Positions 8,114 to 16,350 of a stretch of 64,000 bases of DNA are shown one piece after another. This stretch comes from Streptomyces sp. P3. Lineage in GTDB: Bacteria > Actinomycetota > Actinomycetes > Streptomycetales > Streptomycetaceae. The position numbers and the translations under genes are program-made. The DNA lies in contig NZ_CP028369.1 in assembly GCF_003032475.1 (NCBI RefSeq), forward strand, positions 6,386,001 to 6,450,000, given 5' to 3'. The notes beneath the pieces were generated by a model, which had not been told where the DNA came from, made no database searches, and worked only from the letters and a program-made list of their open reading frames with translations. The stretch's first letter is position 1. Each line of letters begins with the position of its first letter.

Positions 8114-9019
8114 ATGTCGCCCAGCCCGTCCCGCGGCGCGCGCCGAACTGTTTCCGCTCTCGCCACCGCTCTGCTGGCCCTGGCCGGTCCCCTGGCGGCC
8201 CCTGCCTCACCTGCGGCGGCCGCCGCGGGAGGCGGGCAGGTCAGTACGGTCGGCTATACGGCGGCGGAGCGGACCGCTGCCCTCGCGTACTGGACGCCCG
8301 CGCGTATGAAGCAGGTCAGCCGCACCGTCGACCTGGGGCCGACCGGACCGCTCAGCAAGCCTTGGACAGGCAAGGGCATTCCCAGCATCGGCCGGCTCTT
8401 CTTCTCTGACTCGCGGGGGCAGGACACCTGGTGCACGGCCAGCGCCGTCACCAGCGGCAACCACTCAGTGATCATGACCGCCGCTCACTGCGCGCGCCTC
8501 GGCTCCTCGCCCGTCAACACCTACAGCGACATCGTCTTCGTCCCCGGCTACGCCAAGGGCAAGGCGCCGTACGGCCGCTACGCCGTCAAGGCGACCGTGA
8601 CACCGCGCTCCTGGGCCGAGGACACCGTGAACGACGTAGCGGCGATGGTCGTCGCCACCCCCGAGTACGGGAAGCAACTCACCGACGCGGTGGGGGCGCA
8701 GAACATCGCCTTCGGCCGTCCCGCCGGTGAGCGGGTCACCGCCTTCGGCTATCCGGCGACCGACCCTCAGCGGGGCGAGGAACTGCTGCACTGCGCCGGT
8801 ACCTCCCAGGGCGCCCCCGAAGGCGAGCAGCGCATCCCGTGCGACCTCGGCGGCGGCGCGAGCGGCGGTCCGTGGCTCGCCGGCTTCAACGCCGCCACCG
8901 GCAAGGGCACGGTGGTGTCGGTCAACAGCCACGGCGCGGGCGACGGCGGCTCCCCGATGTACGGGCCGACGCTCGACAAGACCGCGCGGGCCGTCTACGA
9001 CGCCGCACAGCGCGGCTGA
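8114..9019 (+). CDS. Secreted trypsin-like serine protease
   Basis: The 301-residue preprotein starts at the ATG at 8114, preceded by GAGAGGA. A basic N-terminus and an Ala/Leu core ending near AAAAAGGG form a signal peptide, so the enzyme should be exported. The chymotrypsin-fold triad is visible: His in 'TAAHC', Asp in 'NDVAAMVV' and Ser in 'GGGASGGPW'. Cysteines near 'DTWCTAS' and 'TAAHC' could form the usual disulfide. A propeptide of about 50 residues ('YWTPARMKQVSRTVDLG') precedes the domain, as in streptomycete trypsin-like proteases. It is monocistronic with a hairpin right after the stop. It is one of the few intact genes in this stretch. Confidence 0.85.
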   Translation: MSPSPSRGARRTVSALATALLALAGPLAAPASPAAAAAGGGQVSTVGYTAAERTAALAYWTPARMKQVSRTVDLGPTGPLSKPWTGKGIPSIGRLFFSDSRGQDTWCTASAVTSGNHSVIMTAAHCARLGSSPVNTYSDIVFVPGYAKGKAPYGRYAVKATVTPRSWAEDTVNDVAAMVVATPEYGKQLTDAVGAQNIAFGRPAGERVTAFGYPATDPQRGEELLHCAGTSQGAPEGEQRIPCDLGGGASGGPWLAGFNAATGKGTVVSVNSHGAGDGGSPMYGPTLDKTARAVYDAAQRG

Positions 9020-9020
9020 G

Positions 9021-9052
9021 AGGCAGCTCGTCTCCGGACCCGGAAGCTGCCT
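9021..9052 (+). terminator. Hairpin after the protease gene
   Basis: AGGCAGCT (9021-9028) pairs perfectly with AGCTGCCT (9045-9052), starting 2 bp after the protease stop codon. The loop holds a second small palindrome (TCCGG/CCGGA). There is no T-run, which is common for Streptomyces terminators. Confidence 0.5.
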
Positions 9053-9575
9053 GGCACCCGTCATTCACCCCCGCCCGGCGTCCCGGAGACGGTGGGGCCC
9101 GATACACGGGGTGCCGACGAGCGGAGAGGCGCTGAATGATCCGCTCGGGAATCCTCCGCAGGGTTCCTGAGCCCTGAGCCCTGCGACGGCCGGGTGACGC
9201 TCGCGCGACGACGAAACCGGCGAGGTCACCCGGCTGTATGGAGCGAGTGGCGCGGGGAGGCCGGGGGGCTCGGCGGGAGAGGGGGCGGGGAGGCAGCCCC
9301 GTGAGCTCTTCGCCGCCTGGCATGACCACCACCCGCCGCACCCCGCCGCCCGTCACCGTCGTCATCGACCGCAACGATGACGCACTCCACACCCACACCG
9401 CCCGGGCAGCCCACGATCCCGCCGCCGGGCGGATGGGTGCTGCAGCCGCTGCCCCTCCTGGTCGGTGAGTCGGCGCACACGGACAGGCTCTGTCACCGCG
9501 CCTGCAGCGGTTGGATGGGACGTCACCGCACATCCAACCGCCACGACCACCAACACCGCGAACCATCACGGTCAC
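9053..9575. other. Gene-poor stretch between protease and integrase fragment
   Basis: Open frames occur on both strands but none resembles a protein family. The plus-strand reading before 9576 may include a scrambled N-terminus of the integrase whose fragment follows, but I cannot support that. No RNA gene or repeat is seen. Confidence 0.4.
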
Positions 9576-9960
9576 AGCCCTAGCCGCGCTGAAGAAGTTC
9601 TCCCGGTGGGTGAAACGCTACGGCGTCTTGAACCCCTTCGATGGGTTCGACGCCCCGCGGGTGGCCCGCAGCGAGGACGTCGAGTGGCTCGACCCGGGCG
9701 GCTACAAGCGGTGGTTGGACCTGGGAATTCGCGGGATGGGTCTGTCCGGGCGGCCGGACCGGTGGTGGCGGGGACGCAACGAACAGCGCGACGTGTCCTT
9801 TTGCGACGGCCTGCTCGGCACGGGCCCGCAAGTGTCGGAGTGGGCCGGCGTGGTGCTGCCCGGGCTGCCGCCGTTCGAGCGGCGCCGTGGCTACGACCCC
9901 TGGCCCTGGCGGACGCCTGCGCTGGTGCAGCGGCCGCACTGTGACAGGCCCGCACCATGA
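9576..9960 (+). pseudogene. Tyrosine recombinase (integrase) fragment
   Basis: About 100 codons look like the end of a SAM-like N-terminal domain ('ALKKFSRWVKRYGVLNPF') running into the start of the catalytic domain ('RNEQRDVSFCDGLLGTGPQVSEWAGVVLP'). The second part corresponds to box I of actinobacterial phage/plasmid integrases. There the conserved Arg normally follows 'GTGL', as in GTGLR; here the residues are 'GTGPQ', so it is also mutated. Box II and the tyrosine are missing. It is inactive debris. Confidence 0.6.
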
Positions 9961-9994
9961 TCGGCGAGGCCGCGACAGCGGCGTATGCGGCTCT

Positions 9995-10048
9995 GGGTCC
10001 GTCGTCGTGTTCCTCTTCCGCCCCGACCGGGAACACGACGACGGACCC
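9995..10048. terminator. 19-bp perfect stem terminator
   Basis: A perfect 19-bp inverted repeat (9995-10013 with 10030-10048) encloses a 16-nt loop. It lies 39 bp beyond the stop of the leftward four-gene operon that ends at 10087, so it most likely terminates that operon. It could also stop rightward transcription. Confidence 0.75.
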
Positions 10049-10086
10049 TCGCCCGTGATCGATCCCGACCCCCGGCCCCGAGGCGG

Positions 10087-10689
10087 CTAATGCGCGCGGT
10101 CCTCCAGGTAACGCGTGTGGGCTTCCTGGCGTCTGGCCTCTGTTTCCCGTAGCGCGCCCGCCAGTTGCTCCGCCTCCTCCTGGAGCAGGGTCAACTGGCG
10201 TTCCAGATGGCGCTCCGGGGGATCCTGGCCCGGTGCCAGCCGTGTCCACCACCTCGTTCGCACGAAGGTGTCGACCGCCTCGGGAACGTCCTGCCGCACC
10301 GCCCTCGACAGGGTGTGAACGCCCTCTGAGTCCTGGGCCAGGATCTCCGCGACCCAGCCGGGTTCGAGGAGGGCGGTCAGCAGGCCGGTGAGTTCGCTGA
10401 GGCGGCCCCCGGCGGCCGGGGGCAGGTCGACCTCCGCGAGGTAGGCACCGAGGCGTTCGAAGTCGCCGCGCACTGCGTCGAGCTGGGCGGACGGGTCCGG
10501 GAAGTCGGGCAGCGGGGGCCGCTCCGGCGGGGCGATCAGCGCGCCCACGCCGTAGAGACCGACGACCACGACCGGCCAGTACGGGCCCGCGACGCCCGTG
10601 AAGGTCAGGACCAGGCCGGCCAGTCCCGCCGCGCTGCCGCCGATGTTCTTGCGGGACTCCAGGTATCCGACGAACCTACTGGTAGCCAC
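10087..10689 (-). CDS. Small membrane protein at the end of the TelA operon
   Basis: The 200-residue product has two hydrophobic segments near the N-terminus (about residues 18-35 and 38-54), then a long charged, Leu/Glu-rich region that is probably helical and coiled-coil near the C-terminus ('LERQLTLLQEEAEQLAGALRETEARR'). In other bacteria TelA-family genes often sit beside XpaC-like membrane proteins with this outline, so an equivalent role is likely, though I cannot confirm the family. The GTG start at 10689 overlaps the end of the lipoprotein gene by 14 bp, so the two are probably co-translated. Confidence 0.7.
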   Translation of the reverse strand: MATSRFVGYLESRKNIGGSAAGLAGLVLTFTGVAGPYWPVVVVGLYGVGALIAPPERPPLPDFPDPSAQLDAVRGDFERLGAYLAEVDLPPAAGGRLSELTGLLTALLEPGWVAEILAQDSEGVHTLSRAVRQDVPEAVDTFVRTRWWTRLAPGQDPPERHLERQLTLLQEEAEQLAGALRETEARRQEAHTRYLEDRAH

Positions 10690-12250
10690 GGATCTCCTCG
10701 AAGGCGCCGTCCAGCGAGCCCTTCCGGGCGTCGAAGAGGCGGCCGCCGGTCAGTTCGGCGATGTGCTCCAGCTCCCCCCGGTCGGAGTCGCCGAAGAGGA
10801 TGGGGAAGACGGGGATGTCCTGCCGTTCGGCGCTGAGGCTCTTGTAGAAGCCGTCGAAGTCGCCGGCCTTCGCGCCCGCCGTGTTCTCGCCGTCCGTCAT
10901 CAGCACGATCGACGTGAACGCGTCCCGGTCGGCGCCGAGGTGGTCGTACGCCTTCTCCAGCGACGTGTAGACGGCCGTGTCCCCGTCGGCCGACAGCTCC
11001 TCGGTGTCCTTGCGGATCGCGGCGAGCCCGGCGTCGGGGTCGGCGGGGCTGACGACATGCGTCCGCACGCTCTTCACGTCCGATCCGAATGGCATCAGCG
11101 TCACCTCCTCGCGGTCCCGGAAGTCGCCGGTCAGGTCGGTGAGGGCGGACTTGAGGCGGCGCAGCCGGTCGCCCTGCATCGAGCCGGAGGTGTCGAGGAC
11201 GTACACCGTCCGGGAGGGGCGGCGCAGGTCGTTCTCATAGGCGTCGAGGAGCCCGTCGGCGACGGACCGGGTGCCGGGGAAGGGCAGTTCGCGCCTGCGG
11301 GCGGTGTCGAGTCCGGCCGCGGGCGGGACGGAGGCGACGACCGGGCGGCGGTGCGTCCTGGCGGTGATCAGCCGCTGGACGGCCTCCGTGCGCAGCGCGT
11401 CGGTCACCCGCTTGACGTTGTCGCGGGTCGTCGCGTCGGTCGCGGCTAGGGAGGAGAGCGGGTAGTCGGCGGTGACGACGCCGTCGGTGGGGCGGATCAC
11501 GGTCAGCCCGGGGATGCCCTTGAGTACGGACTCGTAGTTGAGGAGCGCGTCGACGTCGCCGCGCCGGGCGTACGCGCTCGCCAGCCAGCCGGACGAACCC
11601 GAGGTCAGCTGCTGCCCCTTGAAGAACTCCTTCAGCCTCGGGGTCGCCTTCGCGACATCCGCGTCGGTGAGCGCGGACTGGGCTGCGGAGAGCGCCGAGG
11701 CGACCGAGACGAGCGTGGAGAAACCGGAGTTGGAGCGCGCCGGGTCGGTCATGCCGTAGGTGAGTTCGCCGTCCTGGATCGCCTGTTCGATCTGCGACCA
11801 GGTGACGTGCTCGGGCTTCCAGCCGAGGGAGCCGACGGTCGCCGTCCGCACGCCGATGGCCACCGGGCTGGACATGATCGGCGTCTCCGAGACGACCTTC
11901 TTCGCCGCGTCGGGGCGCAGCCGCAGATAGTCGTCGGAGGACAGCCACACGGCGTCGTACCTGCCGTCCGTGCCGGGCTTCGCCAGCACGTTCACGGCGT
12001 CGAGCGTGCCCATGTAGGTGGGCCGGATCGTGACGCCGGTGTCCTTGCGGACCTGCTCCAGCACGGGGGCCATGTCGCTCAGCTCGCTGGAGGCGAGGAC
12101 GCGGAGGGTGCCGGGCCGGGGCGCGTCGGGGTCCTTCTCGTCCCCGTCGGCCACCGCCGAGCAGGCGGTGAGCAGGAGGGCGAGCGTGGTCAGCGCGAGG
12201 AGGGGCCGCAGGGGACCAAGGGGCCGAAGGGGCCTGGGGGGTCGTCTCAT
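10676..12250 (-). CDS. Lipoprotein with binding-protein domain and von Willebrand A domain
   Basis: The 524-residue protein opens with an Arg-rich N-region, a Leu-rich stretch and the lipobox 'LLTAC', so it should be lipidated and held outside the membrane. About residues 40-270 resemble a type-2 periplasmic binding protein (GTLRVLASSELSDMAPVLEQV ... RSNSGFSTLVSVASAL). The C-terminal ~200 residues form a von Willebrand A domain with an intact metal-ion site: 'VLDTSGSMQGD' (DxSxS) and 'MTDGENT'. The ATG overlaps the TelA stop (ATGA). The same architecture next to TelA occurs across actinobacteria, where its ligand is unknown. A role in sensing or adhesion at the cell envelope under stress is reasonable. 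Confidence 0.8.
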   Translation of the reverse strand: MRRPPRPLRPLGPLRPLLALTTLALLLTACSAVADGDEKDPDAPRPGTLRVLASSELSDMAPVLEQVRKDTGVTIRPTYMGTLDAVNVLAKPGTDGRYDAVWLSSDDYLRLRPDAAKKVVSETPIMSSPVAIGVRTATVGSLGWKPEHVTWSQIEQAIQDGELTYGMTDPARSNSGFSTLVSVASALSAAQSALTDADVAKATPRLKEFFKGQQLTSGSSGWLASAYARRGDVDALLNYESVLKGIPGLTVIRPTDGVVTADYPLSSLAATDATTRDNVKRVTDALRTEAVQRLITARTHRRPVVASVPPAAGLDTARRRELPFPGTRSVADGLLDAYENDLRRPSRTVYVLDTSGSMQGDRLRRLKSALTDLTGDFRDREEVTLMPFGSDVKSVRTHVVSPADPDAGLAAIRKDTEELSADGDTAVYTSLEKAYDHLGADRDAFTSIVLMTDGENTAGAKAGDFDGFYKSLSAERQDIPVFPILFGDSDRGELEHIAELTGGRLFDARKGSLDGAFEEIRGYQ

Positions 12251-13422
12251 GAGAGGCCGCCTTCCAGCGCGCTGCGGGAGCGGCTGCGGTCCAGGTAGGT
12301 GCTGGCCTGCTGGAGTTCGGCCGTCAGGTTCTCGACGGTCACCGCCATGGCCTCGGTCGCCTGCACCTTGTAGGTGTCGATGGCGTCGAGGGTGCGGTAG
12401 ATCTGCTGGAAGGCGGAGCGCAGGGTCTCGGCGCCGACGGCAGGGTCGGCGGCGATGCGCTGGATCTCCCCGCTCTGCGTCGCCAGCATCTCCGCGTTGC
12501 CCCGGATGAGGTCCTCGGTGGTGCCGCGCAGGGCGTTGACCTGCTCGATGACCTTCTTCTGGGTGTCGAGCGCGGAGGCCAGCATGACCGAGATGCGCAG
12601 CGCCGAGACGGTGGTCGTGGCGGCCCGGTCGACGCCCTTGATCAGCTCGTCGTTGTTGCGGCGGACGACGTCCATGGCGAGGTAGCCCTGTGCGCACACC
12701 GCGAGCTGCGTGAGCAGGTCCTGGTGCTTCTGCCGGACCGGGAAGAGGACGTCGGCGCGCAGGCTGTCAGCCCGCTCGGGGTCAGTGAGCTCGGTGCCGG
12801 AGATCTGCTGCTCGACGGCGGAGTCCAGGGCGTCGGTCAGGACGATGTACTCCTGGAGCTTGCCCATGGTCTCCCAGAGCCGGACCCGCTCGGTCTGCAA
12901 CGCGGCGTTGTCGCGCCGCAGTTCGTCCTGGCCGCCGCGCAGCGAGCCCACGATCTTGTTCAACGTGCCCTGCGCGGAGGCGTACTTGGCGACGTGGTCG
13001 CGGAGCTTGTTGCCGCCGGGGAGCTTGGAGAGGAACTTGCGGCCCTTGCTCGTCGGCAGGTCCCGCGGGTCCAGGTCCTCGACCACGCGCCGGAGTTCGA
13101 CCAGCGAGCCGGCCACCTTCGACTGGGCGTCGCCGCCCTTGTCGGGCAGGCTGCGGACGGTCCGCTCCAGCATGCGGTTGGACTGTGCGGCGGCCGTGCG
13201 CATCTCGCCCGCGCCGAGCGCGGTGATCTCGCCGACCTTGCCGACGAACTCGGGCGAGCGGGCGTCGAGGGCGGCGAGTCCGTCGACGAAGGCGGCTGCC
13301 CTGGTCGCCATGTCGGTGCGGACGCCGTCGTCCACGGGGACGAGTCCGCCGGCCCGCTCGCGCGCAACGGCGGCGACGGCCTCGGGCGGGGTGAGGGTGA
13401 AGTCGTTGTCGGTGCTGCTCAT
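12247..13422 (-). CDS. TelA-family toxic anion resistance protein
   Basis: The 391-residue soluble protein is almost entirely predicted helix. It carries family features of TelA (PF05816): a Pro-rich start, 'RFLSKLPGG'-type sequence seen here as 'GRKFLSKLPGGNKLRDHVAKY', and a C-terminal third with 'MDVVRRNNDELIKGVDRA' and 'TAEL QQAS'-like helices. TelA proteins were named for tellurite resistance, but the biochemistry is unresolved, and many sit with vWA proteins in chemical-stress operons, as here. The ATG at 13422 lies 15 bp after the upstream gene. No membrane segment is present. Confidence 0.85.
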   Translation of the reverse strand: MSSTDNDFTLTPPEAVAAVARERAGGLVPVDDGVRTDMATRAAAFVDGLAALDARSPEFVGKVGEITALGAGEMRTAAAQSNRMLERTVRSLPDKGGDAQSKVAGSLVELRRVVEDLDPRDLPTSKGRKFLSKLPGGNKLRDHVAKYASAQGTLNKIVGSLRGGQDELRRDNAALQTERVRLWETMGKLQEYIVLTDALDSAVEQQISGTELTDPERADSLRADVLFPVRQKHQDLLTQLAVCAQGYLAMDVVRRNNDELIKGVDRAATTTVSALRISVMLASALDTQKKVIEQVNALRGTTEDLIRGNAEMLATQSGEIQRIAADPAVGAETLRSAFQQIYRTLDAIDTYKVQATEAMAVTVENLTAELQQASTYLDRSRSRSALEGGLS

Positions 13423-13437
13423 CTGCTGCTGTCCCCC

Positions 13438-14502
13438 TTATCCGCGCGCCCATCGCGCCAGCTCGTGCAGCACCGCGGAGGTGGGCACGGGCGCCTGGCG
13501 GACGCCGGTCAGTTGCTGCTTGAGGTAGGTGCCGGCCGAGGCGAACTCGGCGGCGACGCCCTGCGGGCGGAACCCGTGCCGGATCTCCAGCTTGCGCAAC
13601 CCCGGTTCGGTGGACAGGAGTTGGGCGAGTCCGGAGCCGTTCTCGGTGAGCGGCACGGCGGTGTGGTCGCTGTTGACGGTGGTGTCCGGGTAGAGGACCA
13701 CCAGGTCGTCGGGCTGCTGCCCGTCCGCGAGGAGGGAGGCGACCTGCGACTCGTAGACCAGGACGAGCGGGTTGCCGGCGCCGCTGACGAAGTCCCGGAA
13801 AGCCGCCTCCGTGCTGGACTGCTGGGCGCCCTGGACGCTGACCAGCTTGTGCAGCAGCGGCGCGGTCCTGTCGACCTCGGCGGTGCTCGCGACGACCTTG
13901 CCGCCGCCTGCGATGTAGGAGGCGGCGGCGAGATAGAGCGCGCCGGAGTTGGAGGTCTCCGGGTCGGTGCTGGAGAGGTAGAGGGTGCCGGTCAGCTCCC
14001 CGTACTTCTCGGCGCCCTTGAGCTGCTGCCAGGTCCGGTCGGCGCGGGCCGCGTCCAGATAGGCGGCCATCTTCAGGGTGCCGCGGTGCGCGGCGTCCAG
14101 GGTGGCCAGGCCGTTGGCCGCGAGCACCCCGGCGGCGCTCTTGTGCGCCACGACGACGAGGGGCGAGTAGAAGGGGCGGGGGAGGGTCCCCTGCACCTTG
14201 TACTTGGCCGCGAGCTCGACGGCGGGCGCCTGGCTGCTGGGGAACGCGAGGTCGTAGCCCTTGAGGTTCAACCCTTCCATGGCCCAGGACCCGGAGGTCT
14301 CGGCCTTGACGGTGTAGCCCTTGGCGGCGAGGGCCTTCACCACGTCCGGATCCGCGAAGAACTCCGCCTTCTCCGACCCGATCACCATCCGCACGGTCTT
14401 CGTTGCCGTGCCCTTGTCCTCATCGCTGCGACCCGCGACGACGGCGACCACCACACCCGCCATCAGCAGTACCGCGAGGACGATTCCCATGATTCGTCTC
14501 AC
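13438..14502 (-). CDS. Membrane-anchored substrate-binding-like protein
   Basis: The first gene of the four-gene operon encodes 354 residues. A single hydrophobic segment (IMGIVLAVLLMAGVVVAVVAG) acts as uncleaved anchor, and no lipobox cysteine is present. The rest resembles a type-2 solute-binding fold: 'VRMVIGSEKAEFFADPDVV', 'GYDLAFPSSQAPAVEL' and 'TSNSGALYLAAASYIAGGG', the last comparable to 'RSNSGFSTLVSVASAL' in the lipoprotein downstream. The pair may be ancient paralogues that bind one ligand. I chose the GTG at 14502 because translation upstream lacks good features; the ATG at 14490 or a GTG further upstream are alternatives. Confidence 0.65.
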   Translation of the reverse strand: MRRIMGIVLAVLLMAGVVVAVVAGRSDEDKGTATKTVRMVIGSEKAEFFADPDVVKALAAKGYTVKAETSGSWAMEGLNLKGYDLAFPSSQAPAVELAAKYKVQGTLPRPFYSPLVVVAHKSAAGVLAANGLATLDAAHRGTLKMAAYLDAARADRTWQQLKGAEKYGELTGTLYLSSTDPETSNSGALYLAAASYIAGGGKVVASTAEVDRTAPLLHKLVSVQGAQQSSTEAAFRDFVSGAGNPLVLVYESQVASLLADGQQPDDLVVLYPDTTVNSDHTAVPLTENGSGLAQLLSTEPGLRKLEIRHGFRPQGVAAEFASAGTYLKQQLTGVRQAPVPTSAVLHELARWARG

Positions 14503-14852
14503 ACGTGGAGCCTGCTCCCGGAACCCCACATTCCCGGGTATCCCTGGTGAACGGACGGTGACACGCCAGCCCCGGCCTTGCAACGCCCCTGGGTAACGCC
14601 CCTGAGGGTGCGAAGCCGACGCGGTGCATGGCGCCCGGTCCGCGCATCGCCGTCAATGCCTGGCAAGGGCCGTCGACGTCTCGCCGTGGCTGCGGCCGGA
14701 CGCACCGTGCTCGCCGGAGCGTCTGTTCTGCCACGTCCACGGCAGGGCGAAGACGGCCTCCCAGTTCATCCCCGGCTGGCCCTCCCGGTTCGTCACCGTG
14801 CTGGAAAATGGGTGCCACGTCCTGGACGCAGATCCTGGAAGCGGTCCGCCCT
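14503..14852. other. Upstream region of the TelA operon, no clear gene
   Basis: This should hold the promoter of the leftward operon. Several frames are open on both strands, but none matches a family. A transposon-end repeat begins at 14853. Confidence 0.4.
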
Positions 14853-14935
14853 GGGACTGTCTCTCAGATCCGTCCGTGAGATCGTCGTGTTCGTGATCGA
14901 GTCCTGGGTGATCAACGATGGCAGCGCCGTCTCTG
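14853..14935 (+). repeat. 83-bp repeat, copy A (probable insertion-sequence end)
   Basis: These 83 bases recur at 34260-34342 in the same orientation with three substitutions (at 14859 and two adjacent near 14873). Copy A begins GGGACTGTCTCTCAGATC and ends GCAGCGCCGTCTCTG. Copy A abuts the broken 5' end of an Imm1-like gene at 14936, and copy B abuts debris upstream of the NRPS. A sequence that stops sharply against different flanks at two sites is what a terminal piece of one insertion sequence would look like. Confidence 0.75.
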
Positions 14936-15277
14936 AGTCGTCCGAGGTGGTACTGCAGACACTTCGGGCGAGGGTCGCCAGAAGTCAGCTGGAGACATGG
15001 CTGAGCAGTTCGTCGGGCCGATCGCTGGGCTTCGTGACGAACACCGAGCGGGCGATGGTGATGTTGCTCGAAGCAGAGGGCGATCCCGGCGAGTATGCCG
15101 TGGAGCCAGGAGCCATGGGATCGAGCGAGGGGTTCGTTGTCTCCAACTGGCAGCACGACGAGTACCCGGACGAAGACGCCGTGCCCATCGGTGAGGCATT
15201 TCAGGCTCGTGGAGCACATTGTCAGCACGGGAATCTGGCCTGCGGGCGCGCGCTGGGTAGTCGATCGCGGAGGCAGC
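14936..15277 (+). pseudogene. Imm1-like immunity protein, 5'-truncated and frameshifted
   Basis: The reading runs ESSEVVLQTLRARVARSQLE ... 'LGFVTNTERAMVMLLEAEGDPGEY' ... 'GFVVSNWQHDEYPDEDAVPIGEAF'. It then shifts by one base near 15200 to 'RLVEHIVSTGIWPAGARWVVDRGGS'. The order (a Gly-rich beta hairpin, 'GFVxxNxQxDEYP', 'VPxxEA', a final helix and 'GxxPxxxxW') matches Imm1-family immunity proteins, which neutralise polymorphic toxins. Its 5' end is replaced by the 83-bp repeat and its 3' end meets an IS5 fragment. No cognate toxin gene is nearby, so it is probably a stranded orphan immunity gene. Confidence 0.6.
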
Positions 15278-15280
15278 GGC

Positions 15281-15890
15281 CTATCGCCGAGCCCAGATGA
15301 GGATGGACGCGAGGTGCAGTGCGGCCTGGTAGGCGATGGCGAGCTTGTCTGTTCTCATGGCCAGGCCGCGCCATTGCTTGAGCCGGTTGATGCATCGTTC
15401 AACCGCGTTGCGCTGCTTGTATGCCTCGGCGTCGAAGGCGGGTGGCCGACCGCTGGCGCGACCTCGCCGCAGACCGTGTCCGACCTGGTCGGAGGGCTGA
15501 CGGATGACGGCACGGATCCCGCGCCGACGGAGGTGACTTCGGATGGCGCGGGATGAATACGCGCGGTCTGCCAGGACCGCATCCGGTCGGGTCCTCGGTC
15601 TGCCGGGCCCACATCGTGGAACACGGATGCTGGCCATGACGGCCTCGAACGCCAGTGCGTCGCCCGCCTGGCCTGCGGTGACGCTGAGGGCCAGCGGTCG
15701 TGCACGGCTGTCGCCGGCAAGGTGGACCTTCGTGCTCAGGCCTTCGCGTGAGCGTCCGAGACCGTGATCGTCGGGTTCGGCCCGGTCCAGTGTTGCCCCC
15801 CTTTTCCTGGCTCCGGCGGCATGCTGGTGAGCCCGGCAGACGGTTGAGTCCACCGACACGGTCCAGCCGATGTCGTCACCCTCGTCGGCC
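15281..15890 (-). mobile_element. IS5-family transposase, N-terminus missing
   Basis: About 195 codons give the catalytic part of an IS5/IS427-type transposase: 'VSVDSTVCRAHQHAAGARK' with the first Asp, 'GLGRSREGLSTKVHL', 'DAVLADRAYSS' with the second Asp, and 'RNAVERCINRLKQWRGLAMR' with the Glu. The N-terminal DNA-binding ~100 residues are missing and an IS481 N-terminus takes their place, so two elements recombined or one landed in the other near 15890. The reading is in frame but cannot make a full transposase. Confidence 0.75.
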
Positions 15891-15894
15891 CCTG

Positions 15895-16068
15895 AATTGC
15901 GCGGAACGCAGGGCGGGACTTGTCGACCAATGCGTCCAGCCTACCGACGTGGTACCGCTCGACCCAGGCGTACACCGACTGCCGCGACGCTCCGAACTGG
16001 CGGGCCACCTGCGAGACCGGCGCCCCGTCCATCACCTGGAGGACCGCCCGGTACCGGTGCTCGGCCAT
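15895..16068 (-). pseudogene. IS481-type transposase N-terminal fragment
   Basis: The ATG at 16068 starts MAEHRYRAVLQVMDGAPVSQ, then 'VARQFGASRQSVYAWVERYHVGRLDALVDKSRPA', a helix-turn-helix as found at the front of IS481/IS3-like transposases. The frame then leaves similarity at about 15895, where the IS5 fragment begins. The catalytic domain is absent. Confidence 0.6.
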
Positions 16069-16200
16069 CCACCGCCGGTCGTCCACCGGCTCCAAATGAG
16101 CCCGTCCGGGTGGCCACGCCTTCGGATGGCGGAATGCAGATGGCCCGCACGGAAATGGGTGCTCGATACTCCTTGCAGAAGAGAAAGGAAGGTACACACC

Positions 16201-16341
16201 ATGGCGGACACCAACGAGCAGTCGGAACAGCCGGCCGGGACCCTCGCCGAGCAGGCCGACAGAATTTCCTGGCAGACGCCCGGTTACACGGTCGTCGAAA
16301 CCGCACTGGAGGTCACCGCCTACTCCCTCTCCGCCCGCTAG
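16201..16341 (+). CDS. pqqA: PqqA, precursor peptide of PQQ
   Basis: PqqA is the ribosomal peptide from which pyrroloquinoline quinone is built. The 46-residue product has the hallmark 'W..P.Y....E...Y': Trp24, Pro27, Tyr29 and the cross-linked pair Glu37 and Tyr41 in 'LEVTAY'. It is about twice the usual 23-30 residues because of a Glu/Gln/Ala-rich leader. AAGGAAGG lies about 8 nt before the ATG. pqqB begins 9 bp later, so this is the first gene of pqqABCDE. PqqD should present it to the radical SAM enzyme PqqE, which joins the gamma-carbon of Glu37 to the Tyr41 ring. Confidence 0.9.
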   Translation: MADTNEQSEQPAGTLAEQADRISWQTPGYTVVETALEVTAYSLSAR

Positions 16342-16350
16342 TTCGCCGCC

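Noticed and set aside
10676..12697. Long upstream extension of the vWA lipoprotein frame
   Set aside because: The extension runs inside the TelA gene in another frame; the lipobox and ATGA overlap fix the start at 12250.
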